Assembly: GCA_017852835.1 (NCBI GenBank) | Contig: JAFMKS010000021.1 | Span: 1 to 32,080, forward strand | Source of the DNA: Paracoccaceae bacterium | GTDB taxonomy: Bacteria; Pseudomonadota; Alphaproteobacteria; Rhodobacterales; Rhodobacteraceae | DNA length: 32,080 bases | Reading direction: 5' to 3' | Position numbers and translations under genes: made by a program | The notes under the pieces: generated by a model | Told to the model about the DNA's origin: nothing | Seen by the model: only the letters and a program-made list of their open reading frames with translations | Database searches by the model: none | In this document: one piece after another, positions 1-8,374 of the stretch | Layout: the number at the start of each line of letters is the position of its first letter | How positions within the stretch are numbered: the stretch's first letter is position 1

Positions 1-60
1 GACGGTCTCCCGCCTACACACTTTCCAGGCGTGCGCCTTCGACCACTCGGCCACCGCTCC
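1..60 (-). tRNA. tRNA-Ser (anticodon GGA), cut at its 3' end by the window edge
   Basis: Read on the minus strand from position 60, the sequence opens with the acceptor strand GGAGCGG, then a D-arm of the GCCGAGTGG type typical of serine tRNAs. A five-pair anticodon stem (CACGC/GTGTG) follows, closing the loop CTGGAAA with anticodon GGA, which reads UCC/UCU serine codons. The start of the long variable arm is visible. The T-arm and 3' acceptor strand lie outside the window, so the gene is partial here. Confidence 0.9.
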
Positions 61-122
61 GTTATGGGGGGTTTAGACTGATTGCTTTGGGAATATCAAG
101 GGGGGATTGGGAAATTCCCGCA

Positions 123-842
123 TCAATCCTGAAATACCAGATGAACACGTCTGTTCTGTTTGCCCTTTTTCTCGACTTTGCTGATCGCAACGCGTCCAAT
201 TTCACCTGTTTTGGCAACATGCGTGCCCCCACAGGGTTGCAAATCAACTTGCTCGCTTACATCGCCGATGCGCACCAAACGAATGCGCCCTGCACTGCGC
301 GGGGGTTGCACAGACATTGTTTTCACAAGCCCCGGATTTGCATCCAGCTCTGCATCACTGATCCAGCGTTCGGTGATATCAAAATTACGCGCGATGATCG
401 CGTTCAACATCTCTGTTAGGGCGTCTTTGTCATCAGGCGCCTCTGGCATGTCGAAATCCAAACGCCCTTTCACCGCTGTGATGGCACCACCTGTGACGGG
501 CAATGGGATCACGACCGACAATAAATGCAACGCCGTGTGCATGCGCATATGCGCGTACCGCATATCCCAATTTATATCCTGTTTGACCGCTTGCCCAACC
601 GCGGGGCGCGTGGCCCCCTCAGCGGGGATAAGGACAATGGATCCCCCCTCGCCCTTGATCGTGGTTGTGATTTTAATGTCCTGATCGTCCCAAATCAGTG
701 TGCCACTATCCCCAGGTTGACCACCAGATGTGGCATAGAATAGGGACTGATCAAGGATAATGCCGCCCTGCTCGGTTATGCCAGTGACACTTCCCTCGGC
801 GCGCGTTTGATAGGCATCCTCCAGGTACAGTGGCGCTGTCAT
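123..842 (-). CDS. alaX: AlaX-type alanyl-tRNA editing protein
   Basis: A free-standing trans-editing hydrolase, related to the editing domain of alanyl-tRNA synthetase, that removes wrongly attached serine or glycine from tRNA-Ala in the cytoplasm. The 239-residue protein carries both zinc-binding motifs of the family: HTALH (His102, His106) and CGGTHV (Cys204, His208). The FYATSGGQPGD segment near residues 35-46 is also typical of AlaX. The length fits the AlaX forms that have an N-terminal beta-barrel part plus the catalytic part. Its ATG overlaps the TGA of the upstream mechanosensitive channel gene (ATGA), so the two are probably translationally coupled in one operon with cysK. No clear terminator follows before the tRNA gene. 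Confidence 0.88.
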   Translation of the reverse strand: MTAPLYLEDAYQTRAEGSVTGITEQGGIILDQSLFYATSGGQPGDSGTLIWDDQDIKITTTIKGEGGSIVLIPAEGATRPAVGQAVKQDINWDMRYAHMRMHTALHLLSVVIPLPVTGGAITAVKGRLDFDMPEAPDDKDALTEMLNAIIARNFDITERWISDAELDANPGLVKTMSVQPPRSAGRIRLVRIGDVSEQVDLQPCGGTHVAKTGEIGRVAISKVEKKGKQNRRVHLVFQD

Positions 843-3121
843 TCGCTGCCCTTACCGAAATCAGCAATGTTTTTGATTGTGATATCACGCTGAGCGAATG
901 GAATTTCGATGCCTTCGGCGACAAAACGTTCAGCGATTTGGTGATTGATTTCTGATTTGACGCTGAGCATGAAATTCACATCCCGTAAAATCGCGCGAAT
1001 TTCAAAATCCATGCTGTCCGCACCAAAGCCTTGGAACACAACGGATGGTCCAGGGTTTAAAACGACCATTGGCTGGGCCTCGGCAATTTCGTGCAAAATT
1101 TCTTCCACCTTCCGCGTATCAGTTCCATAGGCCACACCCACAGGCACAATCAAGCGGCCAATCGTATTGCCACGGGTATAGTTCGTAACCTTACCAGAAA
1201 CCAAATCAGCGTTTGGCACGATCACATCGCTGCGATCAAAGGTTTCGATGCGGGTGGATCGCACGCTGATGTCGCGCACGTATCCCATGGTGCCCCCCAC
1301 GTCGATCCAGTCCCCCTTAGTCACGGGGCGCTCAATCAACAAAATGATCCCTGAGACAAAGTTTGAAACGATGTTTTGCAATCCAAAACCAATCCCCACG
1401 GACAAGGCACCAGCAACAATAGCTAGGGAGGAGAGGTCCAGTCCCGTGCTGGAAATCGCAACCATTGCCGCGATGAAAATACCGACATACCCCAAACCCG
1501 ACACAATCGCGTTTTGCGCCCCTGCATCCAGTCGTGTTTTTGGTAAAACTGATCCGCGCAACGCCGATTGGATCAGTCGGGTGGCCATGTATCCGATTGT
1601 AAAGATCAGAACAAAGGTCAGGAAATCCAAGGGGGAAATGCGGGTGCCCGCAATTGGAACGCCCTCCTTCACCTGATCCCAAACCTCTGACAGGTTGGAA
1701 ACCCGCGCGCCCCAAATCAACGCAAAGAACGGCAATGATGCAAAGGCGATCACGAAACTGATCAGGATAGGGACCAAACCATCCTCTTGTTCGCCCTCAC
1801 GCCCAATCGCGCGGGCATATAGATCAACGAGACCGCCTTGTAGGATCACAATGACAGAACACAACACCAAGGTTAGGAGTGAAGCCAGAACCAAACTATA
1901 GGCTGCAGTCACATACCCAACTGCGCCTAAAACAGGTGCACCAAAGGTGATGAAACGCCCAACTTGGGCTAAAAGGCGGGCAAAGCGGATTGCGAAAACA
2001 CCATCTGGGCCTGCAACCTCACTGTCACTGGCTTGTCGCAATTTCACAGTTGCACGCGACAGGACATAGGAGCCCAACAGGATCAAAACGAAATGCAACA
2101 CTGAAATCGATGCGACACTGACTTCGTTGAACACGAAAACATGCTCAAGCGCGTGATCAATGACAAAGATCAACGCTCCCAGAACAAAGGTGCGGCGGAT
2201 CGAGCCTTCTTCAATGTCGCTTGGCAATTCGAATGCCGATCCCGATCCTGTAGCCAGACGATCCGAGATAAAGATGGCCGCAATGATATAGCCCGCCCAA
2301 ATGGGCATGGCGTCCAAGACCAAGGCACCACGCACCCCAAACATGCCCGTTTGCAACAACGCAGCCCCCAAGGTATAAAAGGCTGCAATAAGCATGGCCA
2401 TTTTGATGGATGCAGCAATCAAATGCGCTAATCGGGGATTGCGCGCCACGTTTTGTGAGAGATCCCGCGCCTGCAGAGACACCCGCGATGCACCAAAGAA
2501 AAATGCAATAGTTAAAGATAGTTGCAGGACAATATTCAACAAGTTCGATTGAAATGATGCCCGAGCCGCCGCATTGTTAAATGCATCTGATACTTCATCG
2601 ACAAGCCCAGAAATCACGCCAACCACCTCTGTCGTGGCCGTCAACCATTTTGACGGCGCAAGCGGTGTTGGCCCCAATTCCAACAATGCATTTGTGCGCC
2701 GTGCGCTGATGATTTGGTCAATTTCACGGATCAACCCGCTGGCACGGGAATATGCCTCTTCTGCGCGAAGCAGGGGCGCGCGTGCGGCGTTTAATTGTTC
2801 GCTTAGTGCCGCGCGACGATCAGCCAATGGATCCGCACCCGTTTCGGGTACAGGTGCCAGCGCATTTAATTGATCTTCCAAAATTGCAACGCGTGCAATG
2901 TCTTGGGATTGCGCATCTAAGAACTTTTGTCGCCAATCCACAATTTGACTGCGCAATGCCTCAAGCGCTGCATCAGAGGCTTCGGCATTTTCGACAACGG
3001 CTTCGGCGCGTGTCGCATCTTTGTTCCAACTGTCATAGGCCTCGGGCGCGACCCCTTGGGCAAAACTGGGGGAAACCAATGTGATCCATAGGATCAAACA
3101 AAATCGAAACAGTCGCACCAT
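839..3121 (-). CDS. MscS-family mechanosensitive channel with DUF3772-like N-terminal region
   Basis: A large mechanosensitive channel of the inner membrane that would release solutes on hypo-osmotic shock. From the ATG at 3121 it has 760 residues. A cleavable signal peptide comes first (hydrophobic core, then SFAQG), followed by an alpha-helical, charged periplasmic region of about 150 residues resembling DUF3772. Next come many membrane helices, and then the MscS core. The core shows the Gly/Ala-rich pore helix (SVGIGFGLQNIVSNFVSGI) followed by the beta domain (RPVTKGDWIDVGG, then RSTRIETFDRSDVIVPNADL). A longer frame opens with GTG at 3163, but that would overlap cysK by 38 bases and bury the signal peptide, so the ATG five bases after the cysK stop is preferred. 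The gene overlaps alaX downstream by four bases. Confidence 0.85.
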   Translation of the reverse strand: MVRLFRFCLILWITLVSPSFAQGVAPEAYDSWNKDATRAEAVVENAEASDAALEALRSQIVDWRQKFLDAQSQDIARVAILEDQLNALAPVPETGADPLADRRAALSEQLNAARAPLLRAEEAYSRASGLIREIDQIISARRTNALLELGPTPLAPSKWLTATTEVVGVISGLVDEVSDAFNNAAARASFQSNLLNIVLQLSLTIAFFFGASRVSLQARDLSQNVARNPRLAHLIAASIKMAMLIAAFYTLGAALLQTGMFGVRGALVLDAMPIWAGYIIAAIFISDRLATGSGSAFELPSDIEEGSIRRTFVLGALIFVIDHALEHVFVFNEVSVASISVLHFVLILLGSYVLSRATVKLRQASDSEVAGPDGVFAIRFARLLAQVGRFITFGAPVLGAVGYVTAAYSLVLASLLTLVLCSVIVILQGGLVDLYARAIGREGEQEDGLVPILISFVIAFASLPFFALIWGARVSNLSEVWDQVKEGVPIAGTRISPLDFLTFVLIFTIGYMATRLIQSALRGSVLPKTRLDAGAQNAIVSGLGYVGIFIAAMVAISSTGLDLSSLAIVAGALSVGIGFGLQNIVSNFVSGIILLIERPVTKGDWIDVGGTMGYVRDISVRSTRIETFDRSDVIVPNADLVSGKVTNYTRGNTIGRLIVPVGVAYGTDTRKVEEILHEIAEAQPMVVLNPGPSVVFQGFGADSMDFEIRAILRDVNFMLSVKSEINHQIAERFVAEGIEIPFAQRDITIKNIADFGKGSE

Positions 3122-3125
3122 ATAT

Positions 3126-4157
3126 TTAGTCCACAAATACCCCTGGAATTGCCTGTGGTCCACGCTCTAGCCAGTCAGGAACAGGCAGGCCTTTGGATTT
3201 CAAGAAATCAGGATTATAAAGCTTAGATTGATAGCGCGTGCCATAATCACAAAGAATGGTTACGATGGTATGGCCCGGGCCTAGATCGCGGGCAAGTTTC
3301 ACTGCACCCACAATGTTGATCCCAGATGACCCACCCAAACACAGGCCTTCGTTCGCCAGCAGGTCAAAGACGATTGGCAGTGCCTCTTCATCGCTAACTT
3401 GATAGGAATGATCGGGGGTGAACCCCTCAAGGTTGGCGGTGATGCGCCCCTGCCCGATTCCCTCGCTGATCGAGGATCCTTCTGATGCCAAGGTACCCGT
3501 TGTATAGAACGAATGCAGTGCAGCCCCCATCGGATCAGCCAGACCAATTTTCACGCCCTTGGGTTGTAGGTATTCGGCGCACCCTGCAAGCGTACCACCC
3601 GATCCCACAGCGGCAACAAAACCATCAACCTTGCCATCGGTTTGGGACCAGATTTCTGGGCCTGTGGTTTCAATATGCGCACGACGATTGGCCACGTTAT
3701 CAAATTGGTTTGCCCAAATGGCCCCATTAGGTTCTGTTTTTGCCAATTCATTGGCCAAACGTTCCGAATAACGCACATAGTTATTTGGGTTCTTATAGGG
3801 CGCTGCGGGCACTTGTACCAATTCAGCCCCTGCAAGGCGGAGCATGTCCTTTTTCTCTTGGCTTTGGGTTTCAGGGATCACGATCACCGTTTTAAAGCCC
3901 ATGGATGCCCCAACCAGTGCCAAACCAATACCGGTGTTCCCTGCTGTCCCCTCGACAATGGTACCGCCAGGTTTCAGCGTTCCGCGTTCGATTGCATCGC
4001 GAATGATAAACAGCGCCGCGCGATCCTTGACCGATTGCCCAGGGTTCAAAAACTCTGCCTTGCCTAAAATTGTGCACCCTGTTTCTTCGCTAACACGGCG
4101 CAGTTTGATTAGGGGGGTGTTACCGACGGCATTTGTCAAATCAGACGCGTACTGCAT
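3126..4157 (-). CDS. cysK: Cysteine synthase A (O-acetylserine sulfhydrylase)
   Basis: A cytoplasmic PLP enzyme that makes cysteine from O-acetylserine and sulfide. The 343-residue protein has the family motifs in order: GNTPL, the PLP lysine in PGQSVKDRAA (Lys44), the phosphate- and substrate-binding loop EGTAGNTGIGLA, and the glycine-rich VGSGGTLAG loop. The start is decided by the ribosome site: GAGGA lies seven bases before the ATG at 4157, whereas the longer frame begins with TTG at 4169 and would include the Shine-Dalgarno sequence itself. Length is slightly above the usual ~310-330 residues because of a C-terminal extension. It stands 40 bases after a cyclotransferase/Nudix fusion gene. 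From memory, a Nudix-type gene (trgB) next to cysK was described as a tellurite-resistance locus in Rhodobacter sphaeroides. A role beyond biosynthesis here is inference. Confidence 0.92.
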   Translation of the reverse strand: MQYASDLTNAVGNTPLIKLRRVSEETGCTILGKAEFLNPGQSVKDRAALFIIRDAIERGTLKPGGTIVEGTAGNTGIGLALVGASMGFKTVIVIPETQSQEKKDMLRLAGAELVQVPAAPYKNPNNYVRYSERLANELAKTEPNGAIWANQFDNVANRRAHIETTGPEIWSQTDGKVDGFVAAVGSGGTLAGCAEYLQPKGVKIGLADPMGAALHSFYTTGTLASEGSSISEGIGQGRITANLEGFTPDHSYQVSDEEALPIVFDLLANEGLCLGGSSGINIVGAVKLARDLGPGHTIVTILCDYGTRYQSKLYNPDFLKSKGLPVPDWLERGPQAIPGVFVD

Positions 4158-4197
4158 ATCATTCCTCAATTCACGTAAATCTATGCTATGAGCGAAC

Positions 4198-5325
4198 TTA
4201 GCGACTTACAAGATCACTTTGGCGATATTGTTGTAGCCATAGCACCATCATCGCCAAGGGAAGTGCGCGAAAACGACCCTGAATGGCCATTTCAATCGCC
4301 TGATCAACGGACATAAGATGGGTCCGGATGTCTTCGTTTTCGGCGTCAAGCCCACCAATTTTTGGCGTATAGCTTTTCAAATCACAGATCCCCAAAAAGC
4401 TGTGGAAAAACGTCGTTGATCCACCGGGGCTGGGATATGATTTTGAAATAGGGATCAGGTCGAAAATGTTCAAACCCGCCTCCTCTTCTGCCTCGCGCCG
4501 TGCACAGGTTTCGGGTGTTTCGCCTAAATCAATCATTCCTGCGATGGGTTCGAAGAGCCATGGGTTTTTATCCCCTCGCGCGAAAGGTGCCATCCGAAAT
4601 TGTTCCAACACCAAAATTTGCTCGGTTTTGGGATCATAGGGCAAAACCAATGAGGCATCCCCTGAAACAATAGCCGCGCGTGATACTTCGGCGCTCATCG
4701 ATCCATCAAAGTGACGATAGCGCAGGCGATAATCGCACATAGCAAAAAAACCTGTATAGGGGCGCGTCATTTCAATCACCTCAACATGACGATCCCCCGC
4801 GCCTTCCTCGGGGCCCTGATCTGGGTCCTCTTGGGCCATGCGCCAGGAATGCGCGCGCCGTTCCATCATTGGGAATTTTGGATCCATTTTAGACGCAGGG
4901 GATTTTCCAAAATGATACATGAATTCTTCGGCAGCCCCATAGGCGGTTGGCCCCCATTTTTCCGACCAATCCGATAGGCTCCATTTATCGCCAGACACAA
5001 CATCGGGATCATCACAATAATAAACGCTGACGTCCTTCGGTCCTGCTTCTGTTTCTACGGTCACAGGGACAGGGGCATAATCAAATCCGCTTTCATAATA
5101 ATCCAGCTTGTCAATATCGGTTTGATCTAACCCCGTCAGCAACAGGCCCCTGGCAAGCGATCCTTGTTCGCGAACGATCACTGGAAAATTTTCGCCCCGC
5201 GCCCAATAGACGGCGTGATCGTGCAACACCGCCTCGGAAAACTGCATGTGATCGCGCGAACGTCCCAGTACGATTTCACACAAACGCAAATCGCACAGCG
5301 TTCCATAGAAAAACATTGATGGCAT
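4198..5325 (-). CDS. Gamma-glutamylcyclotransferase-like / Nudix hydrolase fusion protein (TrgB-like)
   Basis: Two enzymatic domains in one chain. Residues 1 to about 130 are a gamma-glutamylcyclotransferase (AIG2-like) fold: the FFYGTL substrate loop is at the N-terminus and the conserved acid appears in LDYYESGFDY. Residues from about 190 to the end are an ADP-ribose-pyrophosphatase-type Nudix hydrolase with a perfect Nudix box: Gly, five residues, Glu, seven residues, then REAEEEAGL. The substrate is likely ADP-ribose or a related nucleotide diphosphate. The first domain may act on gamma-glutamyl peptides or may only be structural. Its neighbour cysK supplies cysteine, the precursor of glutathione, which fits a thiol-related role. 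The start at 5325 follows the purine-rich GGGGGCGG. An in-frame ATG at 5337 has no visible ribosome site but cannot be excluded. Confidence 0.85.
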   Translation of the reverse strand: MPSMFFYGTLCDLRLCEIVLGRSRDHMQFSEAVLHDHAVYWARGENFPVIVREQGSLARGLLLTGLDQTDIDKLDYYESGFDYAPVPVTVETEAGPKDVSVYYCDDPDVVSGDKWSLSDWSEKWGPTAYGAAEEFMYHFGKSPASKMDPKFPMMERRAHSWRMAQEDPDQGPEEGAGDRHVEVIEMTRPYTGFFAMCDYRLRYRHFDGSMSAEVSRAAIVSGDASLVLPYDPKTEQILVLEQFRMAPFARGDKNPWLFEPIAGMIDLGETPETCARREAEEEAGLNIFDLIPISKSYPSPGGSTTFFHSFLGICDLKSYTPKIGGLDAENEDIRTHLMSVDQAIEMAIQGRFRALPLAMMVLWLQQYRQSDLVSR

Positions 5326-5390
5326 ATCCGCCCCCATCTGATGGTCGTGATCGCGGTGTAGAGGGTTCCAACCCGCTTGCCTAGGGCAAA

Positions 5391-5420
5391 ATAAGGCGCG
5401 CTAAAACGTACGCGCCTTAT
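5391..5420 (-). terminator. Intrinsic terminator overlapping the photolyase stop codon
   Basis: A perfect ten-pair inverted repeat (ATAAGGCGCG / CGCGCCTTAT) encloses a ten-base loop. On the minus strand the rising arm lies in the last sense codons of the photolyase gene, the TAG stop sits in the loop, and the falling arm is followed by the T-rich ATTTTG. The GC-rich stem and T tract are as expected for factor-independent termination. Confidence 0.7.
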
Positions 5421-6819
5421 AGCTTTCTAAGGCAAGGTTGCGCCCTGTAGACAGATCAACAATCGGATCGGGATAGCGCATGTCAGGTCGCAAATTCCAC
5501 GCCTGTGGGATCGCGTCATAAAAATCTAGCGCTGTTTTGGGCGCATTCCTTTGCCCCTCGGCAATCCACGCATTGCGATAGGCACCGCCATCGTCAAATT
5601 TTTTCGCCTGCGTATCAGGATTAAAGACACGGAAATACGGGGTTGCATCAGGACCCGATCCCGCGACCCACTGCCACCCAAGCGCATTCAGTGCAGGGTC
5701 CCAGTCCACCAAACACTCCTCAAACCATTTTTGTCCGATGCGCCAATGCGTCAACAGATGCTTTGTCAAATAGGATCCAACATTCATCCGTCCGCGATTG
5801 TGCATATAGCCCGTCACATAGATTTCGCGCATGGCCGCGTCGATCAATGGAATGCCCGTGCGCCCCTGTTTCCACGCCAAGACATGTGGATGATCTTCAT
5901 CCTCTTGCCATGGAAAATGATCCCATTTTTCGGACCAATTTCCTGTTGTGATATGTGGGGTATGATACATCAGGTGATAGCCAAATTCACGCCAGACCAG
6001 CTGTTTGATAAAGGCCTCTGCATCTGCAGCGCCCTGCATCAACGCCTGACAGGCGACATGCCACACCTGACGCGGACTAATTTCACCCAGCGTCAGAAAC
6101 TGCGATAGGCGCGAGGTGCCGTTAACCCCCATCAAATCGCGCCCTGTGGCATAGTGATCAACGCCGTTTTCCATGAATTGAAATAGGATATTCTGCGCGA
6201 CATCTTCGCCCGCGCTTAGATATTGTGACAGAACTGACTGTCCACGACGCAGGCCCGCGCCCATGGTCCAATCCGACAAGTGTTCGCTTTGTGGCCATGT
6301 CTCAGGCGATGAAATTTTTGTGGGCGCAGGAAGGGGTGTGGGCACATCCCGCCCCGAAACCGCCCGCCAGAACGGAGTGTAGACACGGAAAAAGCCACCG
6401 ACCTTGGTTTCCACCGTCCATGGTTCAAACATCAGATGGCCCGATACGCTTTTGGCATCAATGCCATCGGCCTTTAGTGCGGCTTTAACCTGAGTATCAC
6501 GCGCAACACTTTCTGGATCATATAGGCGTGACCAATAAACCGAACTCGCATCTGTTTCACGCACCAATCCAGTCAACACATCAACGGGATCACCACTGCG
6601 ATAAATGATCCGCGATCCAAGCGCGCGTAAGGAGTTATCCATGGCCTCAAACCCCATGGACATGCGATAGGCCGAGGCCGCACCAAGACCGCGTTGAATA
6701 TCGTCATTTATCACCACAGGGATAACGGGGCCACCGCGGTTGATCGCCCCAACCAAAGTGGGATTGTCACCAAGCCGCAGGTCGCGGCGGATCCAGTAAA
6801 TTGTTGCCGTATTTGTCAT
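5401..6819 (-). CDS. phrB: Deoxyribodipyrimidine photolyase (cryptochrome/photolyase family)
   Basis: A blue-light flavoenzyme that splits cyclobutane pyrimidine dimers in DNA. The 472-residue protein shows the N-terminal antenna-binding Rossmann domain (WIRRDLRLGDNP at the start). The C-terminal helical FAD domain carries LVWREFGYHL, then MHNRGRMNVGSYLTKHLL, then LGWQWVAGSGPDATPYFRVFNP, with several tryptophans of the type used for FAD photoreduction. Length and motif order match class I photolyases. A longer frame opens with TTG at 6843, but the ATG at 6819 begins the conserved fold directly. A cryptochrome role cannot be excluded from sequence alone. Repair is more likely for a surface-water bacterium. 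Its stop codon lies inside the terminator hairpin. Confidence 0.9.
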   Translation of the reverse strand: MTNTATIYWIRRDLRLGDNPTLVGAINRGGPVIPVVINDDIQRGLGAASAYRMSMGFEAMDNSLRALGSRIIYRSGDPVDVLTGLVRETDASSVYWSRLYDPESVARDTQVKAALKADGIDAKSVSGHLMFEPWTVETKVGGFFRVYTPFWRAVSGRDVPTPLPAPTKISSPETWPQSEHLSDWTMGAGLRRGQSVLSQYLSAGEDVAQNILFQFMENGVDHYATGRDLMGVNGTSRLSQFLTLGEISPRQVWHVACQALMQGAADAEAFIKQLVWREFGYHLMYHTPHITTGNWSEKWDHFPWQEDEDHPHVLAWKQGRTGIPLIDAAMREIYVTGYMHNRGRMNVGSYLTKHLLTHWRIGQKWFEECLVDWDPALNALGWQWVAGSGPDATPYFRVFNPDTQAKKFDDGGAYRNAWIAEGQRNAPKTALDFYDAIPQAWNLRPDMRYPDPIVDLSTGRNLALESYKARTF

Positions 6820-6886
6820 ACAGTGTGTACGCAGGTCCCGCAAATTAGATCAATAATTTCAGACCGTTTGCATAAACCGTTCTGGG

Positions 6887-8110
6887 TCACAAATGCGTGC
6901 CTAAGGCATCAATCAATTTCGCAATATCGGCATCACTTGTATAATGCACAAAGCTCAGGCGTAACACACCATGATCGGGTTTCACGTTCATGGCCGTCAA
7001 AGGGCGCACGGCGTAAAAATCACCACCCCCCGCCATGATCCCTGCGGTTGCGAGGGTTCCGGCAAACTCTTCTGCATTGCGACCAATGTCCAAGGCGACT
7101 GTGGGCGCGCGTGCAACACTGTCCACAGGACCCAAAACACGGACATCATTGCGACCACGTAAAAATTCCATCAATGGCTCCATGCGGGCAATTTCGGCTT
7201 CTCGGAACAGTGTGTGGACAAGGGCTCCGCGATCCGGTGCGGATAAATCCGCGCCACCATGATTGGCGGCCACCGCATCAAAATAATCCACCATCCCCGC
7301 ACAGGCCGCAACCTGTGCATGATCGGGTCCTGCGGGCGTGAATTTTTTATAGAGGCTGCCACCGTTGAATGAATGGGCCTGATTGGGCAGCAATTCTGCC
7401 AATTGACGGCGCACCACCATGATCCCCTGATGGGGTCCATAGGTTTTATAAGACGAAAACATATAAATATCTGGCCCCAAATCCCCAACATTTGGGATGC
7501 CATGGGGCGCATAACTGACCCCATCCACACAGACAAACGCCCCCGCCCCATGGGCCAATGCGGTGATTTCCACAACAGGATTAATTTCGCCCACAACGTT
7601 TGAACAATGTGGAAAACATACCAAACGCACCTGATCATCCAGCAAATTCATCAGATCACTTGTGTCAAGCCGCCCTGTTTCTGGATTGATTTGCCATTCG
7701 CGCACCTCGATCCCGCGCTCGGTCAAACGCCGCCAAGCGCCTGAATTGGCCTCGTGATCTTGGTTGGTGACGATGATCGCGTCCCCTTCGTTCATCCATT
7801 CACCAAAAGCCTTGGCCAAGACATAGACGTTCTGCGTGGTTGATGGACCAAAGCTTAGCTCATCTTCATGAACCCCCATCATCGCCGACAGACGCCTGCG
7901 CGCCTCATCCATTTCCTCGCCCCCCAAACGGCTGGCGTCATAGGGGGCATAAGGTTGCACCTTGCGTTCATTATAAAAGCGAAACAGACGATCAATCACC
8001 TGACGACAGGTAAAACTGCCACCTGCATTTTCGAAAAACGATTGCCCCGCAAGCGCGGGTTCGGAAAAAGCCGGAAATTGGCTGCGGATAAAGTCAAGAT
8101 CGAGCTGCAT
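6887..8110 (-). CDS. Cysteine desulfurase-like / class V aminotransferase-fold PLP enzyme
   Basis: A 407-residue PLP enzyme of the aminotransferase class V fold, close to the cysteine desulfurase-like subgroup that is distinct from IscS and SufS. Visible landmarks are the N-terminal FFENAGGSF, the PLP-stacking His119 in NQDHEANSG, the pyridine-nitrogen aspartate in CVDGVSYAPHG (Asp196) and the Schiff-base lysine in SSYKTYGPHQG (Lys222). There is no typical catalytic-loop cysteine of IscS type that I can identify, so desulfurase activity is not assured and a lyase or racemase-like reaction is possible. It stands alone between the photolyase and a 264-base non-coding gap that holds an RNA-like fold on its upstream side. 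Confidence 0.8.
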   Translation of the reverse strand: MQLDLDFIRSQFPAFSEPALAGQSFFENAGGSFTCRQVIDRLFRFYNERKVQPYAPYDASRLGGEEMDEARRRLSAMMGVHEDELSFGPSTTQNVYVLAKAFGEWMNEGDAIIVTNQDHEANSGAWRRLTERGIEVREWQINPETGRLDTSDLMNLLDDQVRLVCFPHCSNVVGEINPVVEITALAHGAGAFVCVDGVSYAPHGIPNVGDLGPDIYMFSSYKTYGPHQGIMVVRRQLAELLPNQAHSFNGGSLYKKFTPAGPDHAQVAACAGMVDYFDAVAANHGGADLSAPDRGALVHTLFREAEIARMEPLMEFLRGRNDVRVLGPVDSVARAPTVALDIGRNAEEFAGTLATAGIMAGGGDFYAVRPLTAMNVKPDHGVLRLSFVHYTSDADIAKLIDALGTHL

Positions 8111-8232
8111 GTCGACCCCCTTTTGTTTTCAGGCACTGTGCAAGCGGTTTGGGGGATTTGCAAGGGGCGTCATTGGGATTGGGCCTATAAATGGCAGTGC
8201 AATCTAAGCCGCAAAGCTAAAGCCTATGACAG

Positions 8233-8299
8233 TAAAACCTTAGCCAATCTTCAGATTGGCAAGGCGCCTTCGTCGCCACCCGAGGTGGGCTAAGTTTTA
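8233..8299. ncRNA. Candidate structured RNA (multi-branched fold), strand uncertain
   Basis: The two ends of this 67-base segment pair over twelve base pairs with one bulged base (8233-8245 with 8288-8299). The enclosed 42 bases can form further short hairpins: AATC-TTCA-GATT at 8246-8257, GGCG with CGCC at 8263-8277, or CACC with GGTG at 8277-8287, the last two being mutually exclusive. A closing stem plus two or three internal arms resembles a riboswitch or small RNA. If it is transcribed on the minus strand it lies about 120 bases upstream of the aminotransferase-like gene. I do not recognise a known family, and the fold could be coincidental. Confidence 0.4.
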
Positions 8300-8336
8300 T
8301 GAATAACTTAATGAAAGCAACATCAAATTCTATCAA

Positions 8337-8366
8337 CTGCGCCCCACCACCTTGGGCGGGGCGCAG
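8337..8366 (-). terminator. Hairpin terminator downstream of acuI
   Basis: A twelve-pair stem (one G-T wobble) with a six-base loop begins about nine bases after the acuI stop codon on the minus strand. The stem is very GC-rich (GCGCCCC paired with GGGGCGC). The sequence after it is AT-rich but has no long T tract, so it may act as a terminator or as a 3'-end stabiliser. Confidence 0.6.
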
Positions 8367-8374
8367 TGAAATTA

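Larger units (their letters stand above)
8111..8374. other. Non-coding gap with a structured segment and a terminator
   Basis: This 264-base stretch separates the aminotransferase-like gene from acuI, both on the minus strand. I see no coding frame with a ribosome site. It contains the compact predicted fold at 8233-8299 and the acuI terminator at 8337-8366. The part from 8111 to about 8230 should hold the promoter and leader of the aminotransferase-like gene, but no convincing -35/-10 pair stands out. Confidence 0.6.

Noticed and set aside
110-140. Short inverted repeat (GGGAA-T-TTCCC) just after the alaX stop
   Set aside because: The arms are only five bases with a one-base centre, and there is no T tract, so it is not a credible terminator.
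3122-3163. Upstream GTG start of the MscS-type channel
   Set aside because: It would overlap cysK by 38 bases and place 14 extra residues before an evident signal peptide, so the ATG at 3121 fits better.
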